Assembly (NCBI GenBank): GCA_025529335.1
Contig: JAMYHX010000634.1
Location: 1-20,272, forward strand
Direction: 5' to 3'
Source of the DNA: Rhizopus sp. PT2906
Taxonomy: Eukaryota > Mucoromycota > Mucoromycetes > Mucorales > Rhizopodaceae
Length of the DNA: 20,272 bases
Made by a program: the position numbers and the translations under genes. Each line of letters starts with the position of its first letter. Positions within the stretch are counted from its first letter, which is position 1. Below are positions 10,126 to 19,850 of the stretch, piece by piece. Below the pieces are notes generated by a model. That model searched no databases. It saw only the letters and a list, made by a program, of their open reading frames with translations, and had not been told where the DNA came from.

Positions 10126-12990
10126 TTAGATATTAGACCAAGTCAATCTCTGTACATGATCCGTCTTTCTTTGCGTTGGCTTAATAAAACCTAGGAATTG
10201 AAGCTCTGCTACAGACTTGATAAACCTTGCCCTATGAAAAACCATTAGCAATCGCATTTATCTAAAGAGCGTCATTACTTACTGAGCTTCATTTTCCTCT
10301 AATGGCTTATCACGTTTTTCCTTTTCAATTACGCTGCTAAACGCAACAAACCAGTCATAAAGGTTAATCATTCGACCGCACTCGAGGTAAAGCTTGTATA
10401 GTACACATGCATCTGGCTCTGATGGCGCCAAATGCCTTTCCTTGCTGTCTCCACAACAAGTGCAGTTTAGGTAATGCGATGGCTGTGTCAGCGCAGTCTG
10501 GACCGTGGCACGAGGCTGTGATGCAAATGACTATTCAAAAGCACAATTTAATCCTTATCGTCTATACTAAGCCAATGCTTTTACATACCTTTTCGAGCAA
10601 TCGGACATTTGTATAATACGTAATTTCATATAATGGTTTCTTTGTAAATGGTTCTAGATAATGTCTGCAGAAAAAGATCATGTCAGCTTTTTTCATGACG
10701 TATCTTATATATTTTGATCTTACCCAAGCACATCATTTATCCAATCTGCAATATCTATTGCAATCTTTGTACTCTCTGTTCCCAATCGCCTAATGAACTC
10801 TATAGACTCATTTTGGGCCTTTTGTGCAGTTGCTGTATGACGCCCATGCTTATCTTCGATATTTGTCATCACCATGCCTTCAATTTTCTTGGCCTTCTTA
10901 TCGGCCTTTGCTGCAGCGTCATCATCAAGGTCCATCAGCCGCATCAATCGCTCATGCCATTCGTTTAACTTTTTTAGTGCTTCATTGCTCACTCGACTGT
11001 ACTCCTTTCTCTGATACAGATTCTGCAGTTCTTTCAAGAGGCTTTCAATCTGATCTGCATCCATCTTTCGTAGTAGACTGATCAGCTTTTGAATTAGCTC
11101 GCTTTGAGTAGCATATCCTTCTTTGGCTTCCAAAGCTTCCAAAAGTATCATACGCCTTGATTTTTTTACATAGCTAAATGATGAAAATTGGGATTGCAGT
11201 ACTTGAACAAGGTCGATTCCTAATACAAATTCAACATAATATTGCTTTATGTTTGCCAACAATTCTGGGACTTCTTGGATTAATAGTTCTTCATCGTCTT
11301 CGAGTAATCTAAGAGCCTTTCGTGGCTTTGTTGTAGCAAGCTTTTCAATATAAGCTCTAAATGAAGAAAGCATACGAATGTGAACCACATGGTGTGTATT
11401 TAACATATCTTTTGATCGCCACTCCTTTAGCCTTTCCCTCATCTTTTGCTTGTCAAATTTCAAGAGCGGTAGGAAGATAGAAAGCGGATTGCCGTAAAAA
11501 TGATGCATATATGCATACTATAAGGTATTAGAGTCTTCTATTAAATGATCATTGAATCATGTTACCTTAATACTTGCTGATGCTTTAGTAATCGAAAAAT
11601 CATACAAATAAAAATGGTCTAGTAAGAACTTGTATGGACGTGGACCAAATCTTAATGTGTCTATCGATTCAAGAAATAACTATGACAAACATGTTACACC
11701 CTAGACTCTCTTTATCTATATCTATATTTTACTTTTTCTATCACTTTGTTAAACCAGACGTCACTGTTTTCTAATTTAAACCTTTCTATTCTTAGCATGT
11801 TGATGCTTAACTTTGTCAGAGACTGATGAACGAATTCTGTCGATGTTGCAACACCAATAATGCAGACAATAGGCAACTGAGTTTGATATTTACTATGTTG
11901 TGCACATTGAGCTTTAAACGACTTGTTTAATAAGTAGTTTTTACCTGCAAATTGAAAGGAAATCTTGGAGAACATTGGGTTCAAACGCTTCAAAATCCTG
12001 CAGAATGACAACAAGATTTGGTTTATGCTTTTCGTATTTGCTACGATGTTTGTACCACCCTTCTAAAAGCTGCATATCATAGGATAATGCCTTGCTCTCT
12101 TTGGCAAGGATACGTCCAAATTGATAGGATGGTGCTGTTGATGGCTTACACAATGAATTAATCACTAGTATGAATCTCTTGTATGGTACTCACCTGTACA
12201 GTACGAATGATATCATCATCTTCTTCTTCTTCTTCTTCTTCTTCTTCTTCTTTCTCTAGTTGATTATCTGTTTTATCTTCTGTATTCTCTAAAGTACGTT
12301 CAATCATCAGCTTCATCATATGCTTCAATGTTGGACAATCCTTTGCTTGTAACAGTGAAACAAAGTTACGCTTTTGTCGTCCATTTGTCTCCGATGGGGG
12401 TTGCTTTAAATCCAAAGCGATATGTTCAAACTGCTTAGCATGATCGGGTGTATTAATACCAGCGAATACAAGTGCTGTTGGAATTTCATGAAATGGTAAG
12501 GATATAAGTCTATAATGGGAATATTAACTTCTTTTGTCTATCAATGGTATGTTCCTGTATGTATGTGTGTGCTTACTCTTCTTTTACATCGTGTGCCTTA
12601 TCTACAAATTGTCTAATTTGACTATATGCTGTTTGATTCATATCGACTAATGTGTCCTATTGATATCAATAGGCTTTAGTTTGGGAATAGAAATGATATT
12701 ATAAAAAACGCATACATTGATGATTGTATTTATCTTGTTCCATGCTCTATAAAATGCTCGTTGTCTATATAATAATGTATCTTCAGGTTCTCTGCCGTTA
12801 AATAGCTGTTGGAAGCCATTGTGTGATATTCCTGAACTATCCGTTTCAGTACGATGTCTCAATTTGATTTCTACACTAATTAGTCTTTCTTTTTCATAAC
12901 AAAATATCCTTCAAAAAAAAAAAAACCTTTTATTTTGGACTTCTTTTTTGTAAGTTTATCTTCATTTAGCTTCCTTTTCTTGTTGGGCAT
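10126..12990 (-). CDS. orc3: Origin recognition complex subunit 3 (ORC3)
   Basis: Subunit of the six-protein complex that marks replication origins and loads MCM. Eleven exons: 12990-12927, 12870-12716, 12656-12577, 12509-12194, 12144-11945, 11892-11733, 11679-11566, 11517-10724, 10664-10589, 10530-10283 and 10231-10126. Introns are 48-67 nt, all phases agree, product 770 residues. Family marks: a basic, NLS-like N terminus (KKRKL), NGREPEDTLLYRQRAFYRAW, a FHEIPTALVFAGINTPDH strand of the AAA+-like fold, LQDFEAFEPNVLQDFLS (Walker-B-like position), MHHFYGNPLS (from 367), and the C-terminal winged-helix part with QPRATVQTAL and ELQFLGFIKPTQRKTDHVQR. An insert with about ten consecutive Glu and then Asp, from a CTT-repeat, sits after residue 180 or so. 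The first donor (GTTTTT) is weak, so exon 1 is the least certain part. Confidence 0.95.
10183..10188 (+). terminator. AATAAA poly(A) signal for QNG1, inside ORC3 exon 11
   Basis: AATAAA on the plus strand about 69 bp past the QNG1 stop. It lies within the last coding exon of ORC3 (10126-10231), as the complement of codons for GFIK. Confidence 0.5.
12220..12252 (-). repeat. (GAA)n microsatellite coding poly-Glu in ORC3
   Basis: About eleven TTC triplets on the plus strand, GAA on the coding strand. They encode a run of Glu in an acidic loop between the N-terminal domain and the ATPase-like fold. Such tracts vary in length between strains; this one stays in frame. Confidence 0.85.
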
Positions 12991-13192
12991 GACAAGAAAG
13001 CATCCCTACTGAATGATAAGCTCATGAATGAATGATAATAAGTTTCTCTGTACCTCAGAAATAGAATCAAAATGATCTCTGACAAATGCTGTTGTATTTG
13101 ACATTTATACAAGAAAAATGAAAAAAAAAGAACAAGAAAAAATTGGCCCATTCAAAAATAGGACACCCAATTTTGAAAAAGGGACAACTAAT

Positions 13193-13244
13193 AAAATTGG
13201 TCAACACTACACGCACCAGAAAATAGGTCAATGCTACGGGCGCT
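13193..13244 (+). repeat. Two imperfect 25-bp direct repeats
   Basis: Units at 13193-13217 and 13220-13244 share 18 of 25 positions, around the core AAAAT-GGTCAA--CTAC. Two shorter copies of the leading AAAATTGG/AAAATAGG lie just upstream at 13139 and 13155. The cluster could be a set of protein-binding sites or the subterminal repeats of an old transposon. Confidence 0.6.
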
Positions 13245-13759
13245 TCTTCTTCTCTTGTACATGTAAGGCAGTGAAATATACTTTGATGTAAAATACACAT
13301 TTATCATAATTACACGTGAGCTAAGTGGTCTTTGTTGATCAAACTGACAACATAAAATCAGAATAAATAACACTTCTTTTTATCTCTTCTTCTTCTTGAA
13401 AAGAAACAAACCAAGATGGTGCCTTTATAAATTTATATTCTACACCAAAGAGTGTGGAAAAAATATCTGTCCTGGGTAAATTTAGCGTGGCGTCAAACAT
13501 TGAAAAGTTTTGTTGACGACATCACAGGTAGTAGGTAGGAAGCAAGTCGGACACAAACCTTCGCTACAACGACTTGTTGACTCGTTTGAACTAGCAAGAG
13601 GCTACTTCATCTAGTCTTGAAAGTAAAGGCCACCTTTAGGGTAGAAATTCGTGTTGCAAATACGTTTAGCTATTTGACTCAATTTCTTTTTTAGAAGCGC
13701 AAAAAAGACAGAAATAGACCAGGCTTTCCAAAGAAAAAAAACCATCATGAATATTGGAT

Positions 13760-13780
13760 CCGCTGAAGAAGATTCAGCGG
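13760..13780. repeat. Perfect 8-bp inverted repeat (hairpin)
   Basis: CCGCTGAA and TTCAGCGG separated by GAAGA form a stem of eight perfect pairs with a five-base loop. It lies in the middle of the mannosidase-ORC3 intergenic region. No role can be assigned. Confidence 0.6.
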
Positions 13781-13970
13781 CCATTATCACAGCAAGACTG
13801 AGAGTGGCTGTGACAACATTGAATGAAGTAACATGCCAAAGCATAAGGAGACGGGCACAAGAGGTGAAAAAATGCTTTAGCTAAACTGACCTTCCTGTAT
13901 ATTCACGATTTGTTGTGAATCAACTACATGGCAAGATCGACATAGGCGCAAGCAGTAGCGACAATATCCC

Positions 13971-13991
13971 AAAATTGGTGTCCCCAATTTT
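13971..13991. repeat. Perfect inverted repeat AAAATTGG / CCAATTTT
   Basis: Two 8-bp arms separated by TGTCC. Each arm contains a CCAAT motif or its complement. The arm sequence recurs at 13139-13200, and an inverted CCTATTTT at 14003-14010 mirrors the AAAATAGG copies at 13155 and 13220. Confidence 0.7.
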
Positions 13992-14571
13992 TTGTGGTTG
14001 AACCTATTTTCTTCAGCTGTACGATTATTTTATTTTTAGTTCCTGAAAGACTAGAGTGAAGCAAGAGTGAGAAAGGGGCAGCAAACAAAAGCAATATCTA
14101 CAGTTTTCTTTTTGAAGGTTTATTCAACTTCCAAGTGAAGAAAAGCAATTAGCTCGTAAACGCTCAACCTGTTGTGTGCATTCTGGCGTGGATTGACTCT
14201 TCTCTTATATTGCGCAAAATAAAGATAAATAGCCAATGATCTGCACACAGATACCTTGGGCACTTTTGCTTTCTAATTGCAAGCATCAGCTTGTCTCTTG
14301 CTCTTTTTTTATGAACTATTGTGTCACTTTGGACTAATGACAGTAATGATCAAACACCGTGCAAGCTATACAGATAGATCTGATGGAAAAAGGGGAAATG
14401 TGTGTAATTGGTGTATGTGAAATACAGTAAAACCTGGTAAAGTACACGAATCAATGCTGGAAATACTCTATATGTAACACAATGTTCCAGTCAACTTTAC
14501 TATTAGTAACAAAAAAAAATGACTAAAGAGACAAGAGACCAAGAGATAAGAGAAAAGTACTACCAATAACT

Positions 14572-14578
14572 TATAAAT
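14572..14578 (+). promoter_or_regulatory. TATA element, mannosidase gene
   Basis: TATAAAT 57 bp before the first in-frame ATG (14629) and 171 bp before the preferred ATG (14743), next to an A/G-rich stretch. Only its sequence and position support it. Confidence 0.4.
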
Positions 14579-14742
14579 ATTGACATTGATACTGTCTGTC
14601 AAGTAAAAGAAAAGTAGGAGAAAAGAAAATGTCTATTCATGTCAGGTTGTACAAAGGCGATTATTTAATGAACAAATGCCCTTTTTCCGCCAACTACTTT
14701 TTTCTCTTCTTTTTTTTTTTATCTCCTGAAGAAGCAAAAAAC

Positions 14743-16880
14743 ATGGCCATGTCGAGAAAGTGGAAACTATTGCTTTTAGCTTGTTTCCTAATCATTGCTT
14801 TTGGTCAAATATGGTTCATGGTTCGTCCATTGGCCAAGGATTCAATTATACCAGTTCAGACAAACAAAACAACTACGGATCGGCCAGTGCAACCAACAAG
14901 AAAACCACGAGAACAGTCTATCCTCAATGGATTCGGAGGGTTTGCTTCTCATTTACCAACGATGCAATTTAACTTTGGTCCTGAACCAGCCGAATACACA
15001 AAGTTGCGAGAAAGAAGAAGGCGAGCGATCAAGAAGGCGTTCTTACATGGATGGAACGGATACAGTAAGTCCTTTTCCAAACGAAAAAGAAAAGAAAGTT
15101 GATTGTTGTTTTATAAAGAAAAGTATGCATTCGGTCATGATGAATTGACTCCCCTAAGTAACGGCAGTAATGATCCTTTTGGTGGATGGGGAGCAACGAT
15201 GGTGGATTCATTGAGTACGTTATTAGTCATGGAACTAGACGATGAAGTAGCTGAAGTGATGCGAAGAGTTCATAAGATCAATTTTAAAATTAATGAAGAT
15301 GTCAGCGTATTTGAATCTATCATTCGTTACCTTGGAGGATTATTAAGTGCCTATGATTTATCAGATCGAAAATATAGAATCCTTTTGGTTCAGGCACAAA
15401 AGCTAGCTGATGCTCTTCTGCCTGCATTCAATACACCTTCTGGACTACCCACACATTATTGGAATCCCGCTAGGTAAATAGGGCAGTAAAGTAACGAAAG
15501 GAAAGGGGAAAGTAGTAAAATAGGATCCCATAGAAACCTGTCTACACAGCGAGATACTTTACTTGCAGAAGCAGGAACGGTTCAATTGGAGTTTATGATG
15601 CTCTCTCAGTGGACTCAAAACCCTATTTATGCAAAAAAGGTACAGCTGATTATGGATAAATTAAGCCCCCTTTGTTTGACTGTTATGCTATGAAATAGGC
15701 ACAGGCTATTACAGACCTTTTGGACAGCATGGGATATGAGCATGGTATTCATATCAGAGGATTATACCCTACCACATTGGATGTTGACAAAGGTCGTTTC
15801 AAAGATGGTGTTTCCAGATTTGGAGCTATGGGTGATAGCGCATTCGAGGTAAGTAATTGTATAAGAGAAAAAGGTTTGACTTACAAGTGAAAATAGTATT
15901 TCCTCAAGCAATATATCTTGACAGACGGAAAGATACCACAGTATGGAAGAATGTGTAAGTATTATTTGATCCATACAACATATCAGCTGTCTTATTTAAA
16001 TGAATAGATAGAGAATCTATTAATAGCATGAAGCAGTATATGCTTCGACAGATACCTGGATATGATATGCTCATGCTGCCTCCTTTTGATACACGTAGAG
16101 AAGAAGCAGATAATTCTATGGACCATTTGGTATATAAATACAGAATAACTAATGATGAATTAGTATTAACAATTGACTCCCTAGACGTGTTTCGTGCCTG
16201 GTATGCTTGCGATGGGATCCAAGACATTTAATGAACCAGAGGATATGAACATTGCCAAGGGATTATTAGAAACCTGTGTGTTTATGTATCGTACAACCAA
16301 GACAGGACTGAGTCCAGAGAACTGGTGGATCAGTGATACAGAGAAATATAACCCGATTACATACAACAAGACAAAGAGTGAATTAGAAAAAATGCGTGAT
16401 TGGTGGTATGAAGATGATGAGATACCAAAAGAGTTACCGCCAATGGAAAAGCGACAAGCAACAATAGAAAAAGGATACGACGTCAAATATAAACTGCCCA
16501 AAGTCAAGAAGCGACCCAGTTCATTATTCTTTGGAGATGAAAGATATCTCTTGAGACCAGAGACATTAGAAAGTTTATTTATATTGTATAGAATCACAGG
16601 CGATCAAAAGTATCAAGAATATGGATGGGAGATATTTGAAGCGATTGAAAAGTGGTGCAAAACAGGTAGTGGATATGCATCGATTCGATATGTTGATTCG
16701 ACAGGAAAGCACAATCAAATTGATTCAATGGAAAGTTTCTTGTTGGCAGAAACGTTCAAGTATCTTTATTTGTTATTCAGTCCACCAGACGTTTTATCAC
16801 TGGACAAGTTTGTATTTAATACCGAGGCGCATCCATTTGTTCGCAGACATTGGAATTGGCTATCTGCTTTTGAGCAATGA
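14743..16880 (+). CDS. Class I alpha-1,2-mannosidase (GH47), type II membrane protein
   Basis: Trims alpha-1,2-linked mannose from N-glycans in the ER or Golgi lumen. Exons 14743-15064, 15119-15473, 15534-15639, 15699-15848, 15897-15954, 16008-16129 and 16185-16880; introns 48-60 nt, GT-AG, phases consistent; 602 residues. A short cytosolic start (MAMSRKWK) is followed by one hydrophobic anchor (about 8-26) and a Pro/Thr/Arg-rich stem, as expected of a type II Golgi/ER enzyme. GH47 marks: KKAFLHGWNGY, YAFGHDELTPLS, GGWGATMVDSLSTL, FESIIRYLGGLLSAY (E173), FGAMGDSAFEYFLKQY (D307), HLTCFVPGMLAMG, RPETLESL (E497) and the calcium-site TEAHP (T584). E173, D307 and E497 match the three family acids. 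The ATG at 14629 would add 38 unlikely residues. The last 65 bp overlap the methyltransferase gene. Confidence 0.94.
16766..16771 (-). terminator. AATAAA poly(A) signal for the methyltransferase, inside mannosidase exon 7
   Basis: AATAAA on the minus strand 45 bp past the methyltransferase stop, within the mannosidase coding exon. No AATAAA is seen on the plus strand until 17072, well inside the methyltransferase gene, so the two transcripts probably overlap by several hundred bases. Confidence 0.5.
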
Positions 16881-18089
16881 TGACATGTAAATTCATAAAT
16901 GCACGATTTAGATTTAACTCTTTATCGTCCAAAAGAAAGTTGTGCTGGCAGAGTAATCTTTCGTATAAATTATAGATATCATCCTTAAACATGACCCCTA
17001 GTTTCCCACCCCAGGTGCCTAAGGGTAGAGATATGTACTTCTTTTCAATCATTTTATATTCTGCTTGATTGAATAAATGAACCAACTTTCTTGCTATTCT
17101 TGGGTCAATATCTTGTAAATCAAACAATAGATTATTCAATTTCCTTGACTGTAAATCATGTTCAACTAGTGTCTGATAATAGATTCTCAGATCCAACTCC
17201 ATCATTTCTATGTATCCATCAGGCCGTAATACTCTAGTGCATTCATTAATCAGGTCTTTGTATCCTTCAAATGTAAAATCAAACATGAGGAATCTACAGC
17301 TGATGAAATCGATAGACTCCCTTTGAACCTTCTTCAATTCGCGTATTAAATTGTTTGTGGGTATAAACCTAAAGTTCTTTGGTTGGTGTTTAGGCAATAG
17401 CATTTCGTTATAGTCCATTCCAAGAACCATCCACGCTGGACGCATCGAAGCTATCTCAATACCCCACGCTGCGTTTCCACATCCTAGCTGTAGCAACCAT
17501 TTTTCTTTTTTACCAAGCTGTGTTACTATGTTTGGACTTTATATACAAATACACATGTACATATCAGTCATCTTTTGTATATATTTAAAAATTTATGCTA
17601 TATAGTTTATGCTTACCCATCAACAGCCAGTTTGATCAAGTCATATCTTAGCGTCCATCTTTCATTATTGCTGTTATCATACTCGCCCATATCATCCAAG
17701 TCGTCGTCATCATCGTCCAGATCATTTGTTATTAAAGCTGTAAAGTTGGGTGAGGCTGGTTGCGATGTGAAGATGGAGTTATTAGATGACATTGACTGTC
17801 TTTTTTCTATCAGCTCATGTCTCCTTGGACTGTGATTATACGGCCAGCTAAACTTGTATCTCTTTTTATTATCCGAAATACTACTCCACGTACTTGATAC
17901 TGTCTGCTGTGAATTTCGTCTGGATGATGCTGATATAGTAATACTAGGTCTATTATCCATCAAGTCATTTTTATGATTAACATAATTATTATCGTTTTCT
18001 TTATGTTGTTTCTTTTCCTTCTTGAGTTTAAACTGTGAGATCCAGTTTAGCAGCCAAGAAGAGCTAGTTTCACTACTCTTTGTTCCCAT
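16816..18089 (-). CDS. Class I SAM-dependent methyltransferase, substrate unknown
   Basis: Two exons, 18089-17617 and 17536-16816, joined through an 80-nt intron (donor GTAAGC, acceptor TATAAAG) that keeps frame as VDGPNIVTQLGKKEKW; 397 residues. Residues 1-150 are low complexity: Ser/Asn/Lys-rich, then a run of Asp, probably disordered. The methyltransferase fold starts at about 170: motif I LLQLGCGNAAWGIEIA (172-187, SAM-binding GxGxx), the acidic residue at the end of strand 2 in LGMDYN, IDFISCRFLMFDF in the motif IV region, and ECTRVLRPDGYIEMMELDLR, the common post-motif strand of the Methyltransf_11/25 type. Similar proteins in fungi are grouped with LaeA/UMTA-like methyltransferases; none of this fixes the substrate. 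An ATT microsatellite lies just upstream of the ATG. Coding end overlaps the convergent mannosidase by 65 bp. Confidence 0.88.
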
Positions 18090-18566
18090 TTCTTTATTGT
18101 TATTATTATTATTAAAAATAGAAAAGAAAGAAAGACTTAACCCCTGGAAGGGCTGGTTTATTCGTCATTGTTTCATAAGATTGTACAACTTGATAACCAG
18201 GTGACGGCTGAATACATCCGCATATGATGTTGATCTGCATGAATTCACCATTTGGTTTAATTTTTCCTTTAAGTTGCTTGAAAAAGAGAGATATATAAAT
18301 CGAAACTAGAGAGCTTTCCTCTTTCTATCAGTTTGAATACGCTTTACCTTTTATGGAAACGACATCCCACACGATAACCCGTTTTACACATAAACTGTGT
18401 AAAGTAGTTTTACAAGTATAATACTCATTAAAGCCTTTTTAACAGATAGATCAAAATTTCTGTTTGAGGAAGGGGGGCTCATTTTTGATTCATATTTCCC
18501 CATGGGCAACTTGGTCCTCAGGAACATTTTCCCGCCTTCAGGTTCCGAAATAGATTTCCAAAGCAC

Positions 18567-18574
18567 TATAAAAG
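18567..18574 (+). promoter_or_regulatory. Orphan consensus TATA box (TATAAAAG)
   Basis: A textbook TATAAAAG followed by a C/T-rich stretch where initiation would be expected (about 18595-18660). The first ATG after that (18664) opens a 28-codon ORF ending at 18750; a longer ORF starts at 18843 and ends at 19034. Neither resembles a known protein. Confidence 0.4.
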
Positions 18575-19409
18575 GCTTAAAAATGCAAAGCCTCCTTCCC
18601 AAGCCAAGCTGTTGCGACTATATATTCCTCTCAATCTCTCATATCTACGCGAACGATAGCTTTATGTTCCTCATTCCACGTCAATTACCTTATCGGTTCA
18701 ACTATGCTCCCAGGTACGACAACAACTACACATTAGTGGCAGCTCAATAGACTTGCTCCTGGGTATTATTTAGTCATCTTTCTTCAATAACTACAAAGGA
18801 ACTCTAGGGGCCACTATTCATTATGAGTATGATCTTATTTACATGACATGGTTTGCACAACGGCGCACGACGCGCGTTAGAAAATGTGAGATGAAATCTC
18901 AGTCAATCAGAGTGTTTCATTTACCACCAGACCTCCCTTTTTTGTTCGCAGCTGTGACAAGAGAGAGAGAGAGCATAGAAAAGCGAATTGTCCCTCTCTT
19001 TTTCAATAAAAACCCGTATAGTTCAATTCGATAAGCCAAGTGATTGATTGATAAGTAAAGATGCCTCATGATCAATTATTTAACCATATATGTAATTCTC
19101 ATAACTCTTTAGTCTTCTTATATATTTTTATTCTCGATATAGTCTACAAATAGAAACACTATTGATAACGGATCAGCTATAGAGTCAATCTTTCAGACCT
19201 ACAAACAATCTCCCAACATGATTAAAAAGAATTACATTTGCATGAAACATTATTCCAAAGAAAGTTTAGACGGTATTATTATTCATCCACCGCAATTCGT
19301 TCAATGCATGCAATCGTTTTTATTAATGATTTCCTGGTTTATATAAATATAAACAATGAAGGTAGATGAGTATATAAGCTAGTTAGAACACTTGCTTATT
19401 TTTTAATTA

Positions 19410-19850
19410 TCAACTATACAGCACCCGAATTTCGTTAATCTTGTTGGCTAAATCAGTTTCGAAAGAAGAGGGTCTTGCATTCAGTTTTGCTCGTGAAGAG
19501 TCTTTGGTCGAAGGTTTCTATCTTATTCTCTATAATGATCAATCAAGAGTAATTTCTGGAGATTCAGCCTAATGTCAGGAGAATAGCGTTGAAATAATCA
19601 ATCGAGAAATGCTTGGAGGCACAGAACGATATTGATGTTCAACTTTTTCTCGTTCTTCTTTGTATTGACAAGATTCCACTGTCAGCAATGCTGTTGCCTG
19701 ATTTATAAAGTCCTATTTAGCAGACATTGGATAGCACTGTCTGGACGGAAAGATGCATAATTATCTCTAAAGATGAAGCTAATCAATACCTTGACCCTCT
19801 GGTCGTACTTGCTTTGTATTTTTTTTTTTGATGACGAGGGATAAAAGCAG
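19410..19850 (-). pseudogene. Possible coding remnant or unresolved small gene
   Basis: Three stretches on the minus strand read like protein. One, near 19850-19790, ends in SKYDQRVK. A 77-nt GT-AG intron (19789-19713) joins it in frame to 19712-19575, which gives DFINQATALLTVESCQYKEE and then EREKVEHQYRSVPPSISR. The third, 19517-19410, ends in RPSSFETDLANKINEIRVLY before a stop, with an AT-rich AATTAAAAAATAAG sequence just downstream. No in-frame ATG exists upstream as far as the next gene, and the second and third stretches join only through a weak donor. Either the gene is decayed or I have missed an exon. I do not recognise the family. Confidence 0.3.

Larger units (their letters stand above)
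12991..14742. other. 1.75-kb intergenic region between ORC3 and the mannosidase gene
   Basis: Holds the ORC3 promoter (left, minus strand) and the mannosidase promoter (right, TATAAAT at 14572). Between them I see no gene with clear coding character. The region does contain repeated AAAATTGG/AAAATAGG motifs in both orientations (13139-13244 and 13971-14010), a perfect 8-bp hairpin (13760-13780) inside a 45-codon ORF (13747-13884), and a pogo-like terminal sequence at 14425. Together these suggest decayed mobile DNA, but no transposase was found. Confidence 0.5.

Noticed and set aside
10407..10616. 69-codon plus-strand ORF
   Set aside because: Antisense to ORC3 exon 10 and the intron before it.
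13611..13844. Minus-strand ORF with a signal-peptide-like segment
   Set aside because: Hydrophobic by AT-rich composition, antisense to the 13747 small ORF, with no promoter or family match seen.
15904..16597. Two long minus-strand ORFs of 107 and 138 codons
   Set aside because: Antisense to mannosidase exons 5 to 7; no conserved features of their own.
18530..18560. Heat-shock-element-like TTC/GAA blocks upstream of the orphan TATA box
   Set aside because: The spacing between the blocks does not fit the nTTCnnGAAn pattern, so I do not call an HSE.
18690..19030. tRNA B-box-like strings (GGTTCAACT, GTTCAATTC)
   Set aside because: No matching A box, acceptor stem or anticodon arm could be folded around either.
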